DNA of 20,256 nt from Hyphomicrobiales bacterium (GTDB lineage: Bacteria; Pseudomonadota; Alphaproteobacteria; Rhizobiales; Aestuariivirgaceae). Within the stretch, counting starts at the first letter, position 1. Each line of letters begins with the position of its first letter. The notes below the pieces were generated by a model. It saw nothing but the letters and a program-made list of their open reading frames with translations, ran no database searches and was not told where the DNA came from. Both the position numbers and the translations under genes were made by a program. The stretch lies in NCBI GenBank assembly GCA_013002595.1, contig JABDJG010000416.1:1-20256 (forward strand), in the 5' to 3' direction. Positions 8,403 to 15,697 of this stretch are shown here, piece by piece.

Positions 8403-8801
8403 CTACCTCACCGAATATCCGATAATCCACAAAAGAACAGTCAGCCCAGTCGAACCGATCAGATTGGCCCGGGCCATCCACTCTACCGTGTCCAGTTCGA
8501 ACCCCCGGCCGGTGTCCCATATGAGATGCCTTACGCCGCCGATGGCGTGATGGATCAGGGCCCAGGTGTACCCGAACAGGATTATCCGCCCGAACCAGGA
8601 GCCCAGGAACCCGTTGACCAGGGAAAAATAATCTGAGCCCGAGGCCGCGGCGACCAGCCACCAGGCGACCAGCAAACTACCGAAGTACAGCGCAACGCCG
8701 GTGATCCGGTGCACGATCGACATCGCCGTCGTCAGCATCGGCTTGTAGACCTGTAGATGCGGCGACAATGGCCGTTGATCTTGTGAACTCGAGCTAGACA
8801 T
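8403..8801 (-). CDS. sdhC: Succinate dehydrogenase cytochrome b556 subunit
   Basis: A 132-residue haem b-binding membrane subunit of complex II. The family signature RPLSPHLQVYKP at residues 10-21 is followed by SIVHRITGVAL, with the serine and arginine that face the quinone. Three hydrophobic helices follow, and HHAIGGVRHLIWD at 84-96 contains the haem-ligand histidine. The ATG at 8801 is preferred over an in-frame TTG one codon earlier because GGAAGA lies at good distance. It is the first gene of sdhCDAB; a promoter-like sequence is visible 30-59 bases upstream. Confidence 0.96.
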   Translation of the reverse strand: MSSSSSQDQRPLSPHLQVYKPMLTTAMSIVHRITGVALYFGSLLVAWWLVAAASGSDYFSLVNGFLGSWFGRIILFGYTWALIHHAIGGVRHLIWDTGRGFELDTVEWMARANLIGSTGLTVLLWIIGYSVR

Positions 8802-8830
8802 CAATTCTTCCCGTCAGTTTTTCCGAATTC

Positions 8831-8860
8831 ATTTTAGGACGTGCAGCAGAGTGAAGTAAA
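8831..8860 (-). promoter_or_regulatory. Predicted sdhCDAB promoter
   Basis: On the minus strand TTTACT (8860-8855) and TAAAAT (8836-8831) are separated by 18 bases, a fair sigma-70 type match. The predicted start near 8824 leaves a leader of about 23 bases before sdhC. The -35 element lies inside a GCAGAG-N13-CTCTGC dyad (8846-8870), which could be an operator. Inferred by eye only; read-through from the upstream mch gene 91 bases away is also possible. Confidence 0.4.
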
Positions 8861-8892
8861 TCGCCTCTGCCTCACATATGCCCGCAATTCGA

Positions 8893-9942
8893 TCAACGCG
8901 GCATCAAGACCCAATAGTCCAATTCCAGTAGCACGCCCGGTGCATTTCCATCGTGTGTCCGTCCCGGAAATTCACCGCATGGCTGATCAAGAGTTGCCGT
9001 TGTGACCACGCGAAGCGCACCGACATCGGATCGGCCATCGAGTTCGGTGGTTTGTTTGATCTCAGACCAGCAGTAGACCGTACCGCCGGCGAACAACGGC
9101 GCAACATGGCGCCCGCCGTTGATTGCGGCGACATGAAAGCCACTGCCCAGGCCATTGAAGCTCAGGGCACGCGCCAACGAGATCACATGACCGCCATAAA
9201 TGATCCGCTTGCCGAACCGGCCGGCTGCCTCGGTGTGCTGATTGAAGTGCACCTTGGCGGTGTTCTGGTAAAGCCGGGCAGCGATCATGTGCTCGGCCTC
9301 TTCGACCGTCATGCCATCGACATGGTCAATGCGTTCACCGGCCTCATAGTCACCAAACCGATAGGCCGAACCGGCAAGATCATCGTCCCATGCCGACAGA
9401 TCGATCGGCGGGCAGGCATTTCCCAGTTGCCCGCCGGCCACCGCATCCGGCAACTCCGGCACCACCGGATCAGGCGCCGGCGATGTCACGTCGCGTTTGC
9501 GCACCATGACCCAGCGCACATAGTCGAGCACCACCTGGCCGGTCTGGTTGCAGCCGGTAGAGCGCACATAGACAACCCCCGTGGAGCCGTTGGAGTTCTC
9601 CTTGACACCGATCACCTTGGAGGTCGCTGACAGCGTGTCACCGGGAAACACCGGCGCCATGAACCGGCAGTCGGCATAACCCAGGTTGGCAATCGCGTTG
9701 AGCGAGATGTCCGGCACCGTCTTGCCGAACACCAGGTGAAACACCAGCAGGTCATCGACCGGCGCCTGCGGGTAGCCAAGCGCCATGGCAAAGGCATCCG
9801 ATGACTGAACCGCAAACCGCGTGCCGTAAAGGGCTGTATAAAGCGACACATCTCCCTCGGTTACCGTGCGCGGCGTCGCATGGCGGACCACCTGGCCGAC
9901 CGAAAAATCCTCAAAATAGTTGCCTGTGTTGGTCTTGCTCAT
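8893..9942 (-). CDS. mch: Mesaconyl-CoA hydratase (MaoC-like double hot-dog; ethylmalonyl-CoA pathway)
   Basis: A 349-residue MaoC-family enzyme predicted to interconvert mesaconyl-C1-CoA and beta-methylmalyl-CoA, a late step of the ethylmalonyl-CoA pathway of acetyl-CoA assimilation. The N-terminal block matches, as I remember it, the Rhodobacter Mch consensus almost position for position: GNYFEDFSVGQ, HATPRTVTEGD, FAVQSSDAFA, PVDDLLVFHLVFGKTVPDISLNAIANLGYADCRF. A second hot-dog half covers roughly residues 200-349 (KVHFNQHTEA, IIYGGHVISLARALSFNGL). Length equals the family's (~343). The start codon overlaps the stop of the upstream lyase-family gene as ATGA, so the two are translationally coupled. 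The sdh genes follow after 91 bases. Confidence 0.9.
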   Translation of the reverse strand: MSKTNTGNYFEDFSVGQVVRHATPRTVTEGDVSLYTALYGTRFAVQSSDAFAMALGYPQAPVDDLLVFHLVFGKTVPDISLNAIANLGYADCRFMAPVFPGDTLSATSKVIGVKENSNGSTGVVYVRSTGCNQTGQVVLDYVRWVMVRKRDVTSPAPDPVVPELPDAVAGGQLGNACPPIDLSAWDDDLAGSAYRFGDYEAGERIDHVDGMTVEEAEHMIAARLYQNTAKVHFNQHTEAAGRFGKRIIYGGHVISLARALSFNGLGSGFHVAAINGGRHVAPLFAGGTVYCWSEIKQTTELDGRSDVGALRVVTTATLDQPCGEFPGRTHDGNAPGVLLELDYWVLMPR

Positions 9943-10829
9943 GCAGCTTCGGCCTCCCGGGCGGCAATCGCATCGGCGATCGCAACCGTGCGTGCCGCCA
10001 TGACCTCATGCAATCGTTCAACCATCCGGCCGTCGATCGTGATCACGCCCTTGCTGGCATTTTCCGGTTTGGCAAAGGCGGCAATGACCTGGCGCGCCCA
10101 GTCGACCTCTTCCGGCGACGGCGAAAAAATCTCGTTGCACGGACCAACCTGTAGGGGATGGATCAGTGTCTTGCCGTCCATGCCCAGCGTGCGGCCCTGC
10201 AGACATTCGTCGCGCAAGCCCGCATCATCCTTGAAGTTGTTGTAGACCCCATCGATCACATCAAGGCCGTGCGCCCGCGCCGCAACGATCGTCATCGCCA
10301 GCCACGGCACGACGGCAAACCGCTCGCCAAGTGCCAGCGCGCGGGATTCCTTGAGCAGATCATTAGTGCCCATAATCAGGCAGCTGAAATTGATCGCCGG
10401 GTCATCACCAAGTGCGGCTATCTCGCGGGCATTGAGGATCGATGCCGGCGTTTCCATCATTGCCCACAGCTGCAATTCGTCTGGCGCGCCGGCAGCCGTG
10501 ACCACCTTGGCCGCGCTGACCACATCGCCAGGCCGCCCGACCTTGGAAATCAGGATCGCATCGCAGCCCGATCTGGCTGCTGCCTGCATATCGCCAGCCC
10601 CCCAGGGCGTCTCCAGCGCATTGACCCTGATGACCACCTCGCGGGCGCCATAACCGCCATTCTTCACTGCCGCACAGACCATGTCGCGGGCGGTGTCCTT
10701 GGCATCGGGCGCAACCGAATCCTCCAGATCGAGGATCAGACTGTCCGCCGCGATGGTCTTGGCTTTTTCAAGCGCGCGTTCGTTGATGCCCGGCATATAT
10801 AGAACGCTGCGCCGAGGCCGAATTTGCAT
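9939..10829 (-). CDS. HpcH/HpaI (CitE-like) CoA-ester lyase family; probable (3S)-malyl-CoA thioesterase or beta-methylmalyl-CoA lyase
   Basis: A 296-residue TIM-barrel enzyme of the citrate lyase beta / malyl-CoA lyase family. Visible motifs: RSVLYMPGINERALEKA (residues 7-23), LILDLEDSVAPDAK, Arg68 in VIRVN, and the Mg2+-binding residues Glu126 (MMETPAS) and Asp157 (GTNDLLK). The opening RSVLYMPG...ERALEKA looks more like Rhodobacter Mcl2, a (3S)-malyl-CoA thioesterase, than the Mcl1 lyase, which has a different N-terminus; I recall mcl2, mch and sdh being near each other in Rhodobacter too. Either activity would fit beside mesaconyl-CoA hydratase: Mcl1 splits methylmalyl-CoA to glyoxylate and propionyl-CoA, Mcl2 frees malate. 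First gene of a two-gene coupled unit; GAGG lies just before its ATG. Confidence 0.85.
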   Translation of the reverse strand: MQIRPRRSVLYMPGINERALEKAKTIAADSLILDLEDSVAPDAKDTARDMVCAAVKNGGYGAREVVIRVNALETPWGAGDMQAAARSGCDAILISKVGRPGDVVSAAKVVTAAGAPDELQLWAMMETPASILNAREIAALGDDPAINFSCLIMGTNDLLKESRALALGERFAVVPWLAMTIVAARAHGLDVIDGVYNNFKDDAGLRDECLQGRTLGMDGKTLIHPLQVGPCNEIFSPSPEEVDWARQVIAAFAKPENASKGVITIDGRMVERLHEVMAARTVAIADAIAAREAEAA

Positions 10830-10860
10830 TGCCTCATTCCCCTTTGACTACACGCACAGA

Positions 10861-10890
10861 TCAATAGTCTATTGCATTGCACCATGCCAA
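10861..10890 (-). promoter_or_regulatory. Possible promoter and 13-bp dyad upstream of the malyl-CoA lyase-family gene
   Basis: On the minus strand TTGGCA (10890-10885) and TATTGA (10866-10861) are separated by 18 bases, about 30 bases before the start codon. The perfect dyad CAATAG-T-CTATTG (10862-10874) overlaps the -10 element, a position suited to repressor binding. A and T content rises locally, as expected for a promoter. Prediction by eye; moderate at best. Confidence 0.3.
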
Positions 10891-11006
10891 GCCCGCAATC
10901 GCCGGTTTGTTCAAGTTTGTATGGCCCTTCACAGGCCAGCGTGGTTTCGGCACTATCCAATCGTGAAGCGGGCGCCAGCCAGCAATTTCCAGCACTGCGG
11001 TAGATA

Positions 11007-11834
11007 ATGGACACCATTTGTATTTCATCACAGGTTGCCTACGGCCCGGTCGGCAATTCGGCCGCCGTCCCGGCCCTTGAACACGCCGGCTTCACGGTCA
11101 TTCAGGTGCCGACCACGGTCTTGTCCAACCATCCCGGCCATTGTCCGCCCGCGGCAACCGATGTAACGGCTGAAACCCTTGAAAAGACACTGGAAATCCT
11201 CATCCAGCAAGGCTGGTTGGATCGTTGCGGAGCAGTCATGACCGGTTATTTCCGCGACCGGCACCAGATTGAGGTGGCGGCTCGGGCAATTGGTCAACTG
11301 AAACGCCGCAATCCCACCCTGATCTATCTGTGTGATCCGGTGATGGGTGACGACCACACAGACCTTTATGTCCCGCTACCTGTCGCTAATGCCATCCGCG
11401 ACGAACTTCTGCCCCTGGCCGACATCATCACGCCGAACCGGTTCGAACTGCAGTGGCTGACCGGCACCGCCGTCGGCAGTCTTGAAGCTGCAGTGCCCGC
11501 CGCCAGGACCCTGCCGTGCCCGGTGATCCTGGCAACCTCCCTGCCTGCAGCCTTCCGGGTTCTCGACACGGCCGTCATAGAACCCGGCAAGGTGACATCC
11601 GTTGCCACCTCTGAGCGCGCCTCGGCACCGCACGGCGCCGGCGATATCCTGGCCGGCCTGCTTCTTGCTGCGGTTCTGCGGGGTAATCGACCGGCCGAAG
11701 TGCTCGGCCAGGTCATGGCCTCGCTTGAGCATATCCTCGATGCCAGCAGCGGCACCGCGGCGCTGGCTCTGCCAACGGCCCTGAACGGCATCGAAAAGCT
11801 CGCCGCCCTTCCTGTCGAGATCACCAATGACTGA
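11007..11834 (+). CDS. pdxY: Pyridoxal kinase (PdxY/PdxK, ribokinase family)
   Basis: A 275-residue ATP-dependent kinase phosphorylating pyridoxal or pyridoxine in the vitamin B6 salvage pathway. The N-terminal ISSQVAYGPVGNSAA is the substrate-binding opening of the family, here with Pro where His is common (YGHVGNSA). Further motifs: SNHPGH, YLCDPVMGDD, ADIITPNRFEL, and HGAGD at residues 209-213 with the catalytic aspartate 213. Length is normal. The start at 11007 has only a weak ribosome binding site (GCGGTAG). The end overlaps the DUF429 gene by eight bases, so the two are one unit, followed by a PLP-dependent dehydratase, a functional match with PLP supply. Confidence 0.93.
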   Translation: MDTICISSQVAYGPVGNSAAVPALEHAGFTVIQVPTTVLSNHPGHCPPAATDVTAETLEKTLEILIQQGWLDRCGAVMTGYFRDRHQIEVAARAIGQLKRRNPTLIYLCDPVMGDDHTDLYVPLPVANAIRDELLPLADIITPNRFELQWLTGTAVGSLEAAVPAARTLPCPVILATSLPAAFRVLDTAVIEPGKVTSVATSERASAPHGAGDILAGLLLAAVLRGNRPAEVLGQVMASLEHILDASSGTAALALPTALNGIEKLAALPVEITND

Positions 11835-12552
11835 CGTGGTCGCCGGCGTCGACGGCTGCCCGGCCGGCTGGATGGTGGTGACCTGGACCGGCCGGCCCAC
11901 TGACATCCCGCAAGCCCGCATCATCGAGGACTTTACCGGCGTTCTCCGATTGCCGGCTGGCGTCATCGCCGTCGACATGCCGATCGGATTTCCCGAGCGC
12001 GCCTGCACCGGTGGCCGCCCGGCCTGCGTTGCCGCCCGCGCCAGGCTCGGTGACCGTCAGTCCAGCGTCTTTTCGGTCCCGTCACGCGCTGCCGTCATGT
12101 GTACTGAATATCGCCAGGCTTGCCGCATCAACCAGCTCAATTCCGACCCGCCGAAAAAGGTCTCCAAACAGTGCTTCAACCTGTTCGACAAGATGCGCGA
12201 GATCGATGCACTGATCACGCCGGATCTCCAGGACCGGGTCTTCGAGGTGCACCCCGAACTGGCATTTTGGGCGATGAACGGCCAGCGCCCGCTGGCACTG
12301 CCCAAAAAGGTCAAGAGCCGCCCGGACCCGGCCGGCATGGCATTGCGCCGCGAATTGCTTACCGTAGCAGGGTTCCCGGTCGATGCGCTCTTACGCGATA
12401 CCTGGAAAGCCCGCGAAGCGGCTGAAGATGATGTGCTCGATGCCTGCGCCACCGCCTGGTCAGCGAGACGGATACGCGACGGCGGGCATGTCAGATTGCC
12501 CCCCGACCCGCCATGCGACGGCCGCGGCCTGCGAATGGAAATAAATGCATGA
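11827..12552 (+). CDS. DUF429 family protein, predicted RNase H-fold nuclease
   Basis: A 241-residue protein of the DUF429 family, whose members are predicted from fold to be RNase H-like nucleases; no biochemical role is established. The acidic core positions expected for such a fold are present: Asp9 in GVDGCPAGW, Asp45 in AVDMPIGFPE, a glutamate in FEVHPELAF, and Asp residues in EDDVLDACATAW near residue 200. SRPDPAGMALRRELL is also typical. The start overlaps the end of the pyridoxal kinase by eight bases. The stop is followed by a possible ATGA overlap with the dehydratase frame at 12549. Confidence 0.82.
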   Translation: MTDVVAGVDGCPAGWMVVTWTGRPTDIPQARIIEDFTGVLRLPAGVIAVDMPIGFPERACTGGRPACVAARARLGDRQSSVFSVPSRAAVMCTEYRQACRINQLNSDPPKKVSKQCFNLFDKMREIDALITPDLQDRVFEVHPELAFWAMNGQRPLALPKKVKSRPDPAGMALRRELLTVAGFPVDALLRDTWKAREAAEDDVLDACATAWSARRIRDGGHVRLPPDPPCDGRGLRMEINA

Positions 12553-12584
12553 TCACCAGGCCGCTTTGCGATATAGCAGGCCGC

Positions 12585-13526
12585 ATGATTGACATCTCCC
12601 GCAAAGACATCACCGCCGCGCATGATCGCATCGCCGGCCATATCCGCCGCACGCCGGTCGTCGAAATCAACTTCGACGGCATTGCCAAACCGGTTATGTT
12701 GAAACTTGAACTGTTGCAGCACTCCGGCTCTTTCAAGGCGCGCGGCGCCTTCGCCAACCTATTGACCAGCGAGCCGCCAAAGGCCGGCGTCACTGCAGCT
12801 TCGGGCGGCAATCATGGCGCCGCAGTTGCCTTTGCCGCAAATGCCCTGGGTGTGCCGGCCCATATCTTCGTGCCCGAGATCAGTTCGCCCGCCAAGATCG
12901 CCAAGATCAAGGCCTACGGCGCCGAGGTCACCGTCAAAGGCAGCCACTACGCCGAAGCCCTCAAGCTATGCGAGACCTTTGAGACCGAGACCGGCGCCCT
13001 GTCGATCCATGCCTATGATGCGCCAGCAACCCTCATGGGTCAGGGCACGCTTGCCAAGGAATATGAAGAACAGGCGCCCGGTATCGACACCGTTCTCATT
13101 GCCGTCGGCGGCGGTGGCCTGATCGGCGGCATAGCGGCCTGGTATGGCTCGACGGCCAACATCATCGCCGTTGAACCGCGCACCTGCCCGACCTTGCATG
13201 ACTCTCTGGCTGCAAATGAACGGGTCACGATCACACCGTCCGGCATCGCTGCGGACTCGCTCGGCGCGGCAAGCGTCGGTGAGATCATGTTCGAGATCGC
13301 CAAACAGAATGTCGGCCGGGCCGTCCTTGTCGATGACAATGATATTCGTACCGCCCAGCGCTGGCTGTGGGACAAACTGCGCCTGGTCAGCGAACCGGGC
13401 GGCGCCACCGCACTGGCTGCCCTTCTGTCAGGCGCCTACAAGCCAGGCCCGGACGAAAGTATCGGCATCGTCGTGTGCGGCGCCAATACCGACCCGATCA
13501 GTTTCTCAAAAGCCATCCAACAATAG
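12585..13526 (+). CDS. PLP-dependent threonine/serine dehydratase (ammonia-lyase) family
   Basis: A 313-residue fold-type II PLP enzyme, predicted to deaminate L-threonine or L-serine to the 2-oxo acid. The PLP lysine is Lys51 in SGSFKARGAF. SGGNHGAAVAFAAN near residue 73 binds the carboxylate, and VGGGGLIGG near residue 168 is the phosphate-binding loop. There is no C-terminal ACT domain, so this is the short catabolic-type or racemase-like form rather than allosteric IlvA; hydroxyaspartate dehydratase or serine racemase are alternatives. The start at 12585 (AGCAGG four bases upstream) gives the family N-terminus MIDISRKDITAAHDRI. An alternative ATG at 12549 overlaps the DUF429 stop as ATGA and would add 12 residues. 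Confidence 0.88.
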   Translation: MIDISRKDITAAHDRIAGHIRRTPVVEINFDGIAKPVMLKLELLQHSGSFKARGAFANLLTSEPPKAGVTAASGGNHGAAVAFAANALGVPAHIFVPEISSPAKIAKIKAYGAEVTVKGSHYAEALKLCETFETETGALSIHAYDAPATLMGQGTLAKEYEEQAPGIDTVLIAVGGGGLIGGIAAWYGSTANIIAVEPRTCPTLHDSLAANERVTITPSGIAADSLGAASVGEIMFEIAKQNVGRAVLVDDNDIRTAQRWLWDKLRLVSEPGGATALAALLSGAYKPGPDESIGIVVCGANTDPISFSKAIQQ

Positions 13527-13538
13527 GAAACCCCGACC

Positions 13539-13826
13539 ATGCCCGCTTATGTGATCGCCAGAATTAACGTCACCCACCCGGAGAAATACGAAGGCTACAA
13601 GGCCCTTTCCCCCGGCGCCATTGCAGCCTACGGCGGCAAGTTCCTCGCCCGTGGCGGTGAAGTTTCTGTCCTTGAGGGCGAACCGGAAGACCGCCGTGTG
13701 GTTATTGTCGAGTTCCCGTCTGTCGAACAGGCGAAGGTTTTCTATGATTCACCGGAATACACCGAAGCCCGCGCCGCCAGAGCAGGTGCAGCCGAAGGCC
13801 AGTTCCTGTTGGTTGAAGGTGTGTAG
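13539..13826 (+). CDS. DUF1330 domain protein
   Basis: A 95-residue protein that is all one DUF1330 domain, a dimeric alpha/beta ferredoxin-like fold related to antibiotic-biosynthesis monooxygenase-like proteins. Family features visible: PAYVIARINVTHPEKYEGYK at the start, GGKFLARGG in the middle, RVVIVEFPSVEQAKVFYDSPEY with the conserved W/F-Y-SPEY segment, and a final strand QFLLVEGV. Function in the family is unknown. It lies 12 bases after the dehydratase stop, and probably ends the pdxY operon. Confidence 0.9.
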   Translation: MPAYVIARINVTHPEKYEGYKALSPGAIAAYGGKFLARGGEVSVLEGEPEDRRVVIVEFPSVEQAKVFYDSPEYTEARAARAGAAEGQFLLVEGV

Positions 13827-13845
13827 GCCAAACCTGCCACTTGGT

Positions 13846-13873
13846 CGTCATCCCGGCGAAAGCCGGGATGTCG
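13846..13873. repeat. REP-like palindrome (CATCCCGGC-GAAA-GCCGGGATG) between convergent genes
   Basis: A nine-pair perfect stem (13849-13857 with 13862-13870) closed by a GAAA tetraloop, with two further flanking pairs. This exact type of palindrome is dispersed in many alphaproteobacterial genomes. It lies between the ends of the DUF1330 gene and the convergent quinone oxidoreductase, where it may act as a bidirectional transcription stop although neither strand has a T-run. Only one copy is in the window. Confidence 0.7.
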
Positions 13874-13898
13874 GAACTTGGTAGAAGGCAGATTATCG

Positions 13899-14888
13899 TC
13901 AGCAGATCTCCAGCAGCAGTTTGCCTCTGGTCTCCCGGCCCTCGATGATTCTGTGTGCTTCAGCCGCCGCTGCCAGTGGCAGCACCCGGTCGATGGTCAC
14001 GTCTAGCTTGCCGGCCCGGTAAAGATCGAACAGATCATCTGTCCGCGAGCGGATTTCATCGGCATCGCGCATATAATCGGCCAAATGCGGCCGGGTGAAG
14101 AACACCGACCCGGCCTCGGCCAGCGCCAGCGGGCTGACCGCCTCGACAAGGCCCGAACTGCCGCCATAATTGACCACCAGACCACGTTTCGCCAGGCACT
14201 TGATGCTGCGCTCGATCGTGTCGCGGCCAACAGAATCAAAAGCGACATTGACCCCGGACCCGCCTGTGATCGCCATCACCTCATCATGAAAGTCCACCTC
14301 GCGGTAAAGGATCGTACGATCAGCGCCGCGCGCCTTGGCAATGGCAGCCTTTTCCGGTGAGCCGACCGTTGCGATCACCTCAGCGCCGCGCGCCTTGGCA
14401 AGCTGGATCAGGATCTGCCCGACACCGCCGGCACCGGCATGCAGCAGGCAGGTATCGCCCTCATTCAACGGGTAGGCCGAATGCGACAGGTAGTGCGCTG
14501 TACAGCCTTGCAGCTGCAGCGCCGTCGCCACATCGAGCGGTACATCATCGGGCACCGGCACAAGCTTCCAGGCCGGCACAACTGTCTTTTCGGCATAGCT
14601 GCCACGGTGAATGCAATAGGCAACCCGATCACCAGGCTTAAGGCCGGTTACCCCCTCACCCAGCACATCAACCCTGCCGGCCCCTTCCATCCCCAAAACC
14701 ATCGGCAGGGGTGTCTTGTAGGTGTCCGATTTCTTATAGGCGCCGGTGCGCATGTAGACGTCGATGAAGTTGATGCCGGCATAGTCCAGCTTTACCCGGG
14801 CTTCACCGGGCCCGGGCGCGCCTTCAGGCACATCCAGCGCCTCAAGCGCATCCGGCCCACCAAACGCATTGACCCCGATGGCGCGCAT
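13899..14888 (-). CDS. Zinc-free quinone oxidoreductase (NADPH:quinone reductase, QOR/MDR family)
   Basis: A 329-residue medium-chain reductase without the structural or catalytic zinc ligands of alcohol dehydrogenases. Family motifs: NAFGGPDAL, DYAGINFIDVYMRTG, LGMEGAGRV, the NADPH loop AGAGGVG at residues 151-157, and FDSVGRDT. It is expected to reduce quinones or enones with NADPH. The frame is open upstream into the regulator gene, but the ATG at 14888 is the family start. It lies one base after the TAG stop of the Crp-type regulator (TAGcATG), so the genes are almost certainly one operon. No strong ribosome binding site is visible, consistent with translational coupling. Confidence 0.93.
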   Translation of the reverse strand: MRAIGVNAFGGPDALEALDVPEGAPGPGEARVKLDYAGINFIDVYMRTGAYKKSDTYKTPLPMVLGMEGAGRVDVLGEGVTGLKPGDRVAYCIHRGSYAEKTVVPAWKLVPVPDDVPLDVATALQLQGCTAHYLSHSAYPLNEGDTCLLHAGAGGVGQILIQLAKARGAEVIATVGSPEKAAIAKARGADRTILYREVDFHDEVMAITGGSGVNVAFDSVGRDTIERSIKCLAKRGLVVNYGGSSGLVEAVSPLALAEAGSVFFTRPHLADYMRDADEIRSRTDDLFDLYRAGKLDVTIDRVLPLAAAAEAHRIIEGRETRGKLLLEIC

Positions 14889-14889
14889 G

Positions 14890-15573
14890 CTACTGCGGCA
14901 GCGCGTCGGAAATGATCTGATTGAGCCCGTCCGGTTTGAGCAGCACAAGCCCGCCGCGGGTTGAATCAACCAGCCCCAACTTCTTCAGCGCAGACAACTC
15001 GCGCGTCACCACCTCACGCTGTGTGCCGATATGATCGGCCAGATCCTTTTGCAGCGGCGGCGGCGAAATGATCCGTTCACTGGGCGCCTGCGCGCGCGGT
15101 TTGGACAACCGCAACAGCAACGCACACAACCTCTGCCGGGTGGTCAGGAATGCATGTTCACCAAGCCGGTGATTGAGCTCACGCACGTGCCCGCACAACC
15201 GTTTCAGTACGCTGTTGCTGATCGCCGGTATTTCATTGAGCGCCTCGACAAACGCCGTCGCCGGCATCACGCACATTTCGCAGTGTTCCAGCGCCGTCAC
15301 ATTGGCCGACCGGCTCGAACCATCAATTGCGGCCATTTCGCCGAAATAGTGCCCCGGGCCCATTTCGGTCAGGATCACCTCCTTGCCGGTCGGCGTGCGT
15401 AGCAAGATCCGCACCTTGCCCGAGACCACAAACCGGATCTCCGAGGTCTCCTCACCATAGTCGATGATCAGCTCATTGGGGTCATGTTGCGACCAGCGGC
15501 AGTGCCGGGCCAGCCGTTCGGCCTGCCTTTCATCAAGATCGGAAAACAACTCAACATCGGTGATTTGGTGCAT
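14890..15573 (-). CDS. Crp/Fnr family transcriptional regulator, Crp-type
   Basis: A 227-residue regulator. Residues 1-115 form a cyclic-nucleotide-binding beta-roll with Gly78-Glu79 and Arg88-Ser89 in the phosphate-binding cassette, the same residue types E. coli CRP uses for cAMP. Residues 115-140 form the dimer helix. The winged helix at 170-215 has recognition helix TQREVVTREL, where Arg186, Glu187 and Arg191 reproduce the RExxxR of E. coli CRP that reads TGTGA. There is no FNR-type N-terminal cysteine cluster. It heads an operon with the quinone oxidoreductase. Upstream on the minus strand TATAAA at 15633-15628 may be its -10. A Crp-like site at 15648-15665 would then centre near -35, a place suited to self-repression, while activating the RNA on the other strand. 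Confidence 0.93.
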   Translation of the reverse strand: MHQITDVELFSDLDERQAERLARHCRWSQHDPNELIIDYGEETSEIRFVVSGKVRILLRTPTGKEVILTEMGPGHYFGEMAAIDGSSRSANVTALEHCEMCVMPATAFVEALNEIPAISNSVLKRLCGHVRELNHRLGEHAFLTTRQRLCALLLRLSKPRAQAPSERIISPPPLQKDLADHIGTQREVVTRELSALKKLGLVDSTRGGLVLLKPDGLNQIISDALPQ

Positions 15574-15647
15574 GTCTCATCTCTCTGCAGAGCCGGTTCA
15601 AAAGAAAATTCCTTATCAACCAGTTCATTTATAAGCACTTTTTCGCC

Positions 15648-15691
15648 ATGTGACAGAATACACATCGCCATCCCGCCGCCTGTCATAGTTT
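15648..15691 (+). promoter_or_regulatory. Crp-like operator and class II promoter for the candidate small RNA
   Basis: The dyad ATGTG-N8-CACAT (15648-15665, containing TGTGA-N6-ACACA) is followed by TAGTTT at 15686-15691. If the latter is the -10, transcription begins at A15698 and the dyad centres at exactly -41.5. The same dyad, the same spacing and the same TAnnnTCGCAT core recur at 18891-18939. No good -35 is present, as expected where an activator replaces it. The site also lies upstream of the regulator's own gene on the other strand. Confidence 0.55.
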
Positions 15692-15697
15692 CGCATC

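Noticed and set aside
14321..14400. Exact 20-base direct repeat (14321-14340 and 14381-14400) in the quinone oxidoreductase
   Set aside because: Both copies encode the AKARGA helix pattern normal in this family (AKARGAE and AKARGAD), so it is a coding coincidence plus shared codon choice rather than a mobile or recombination element.
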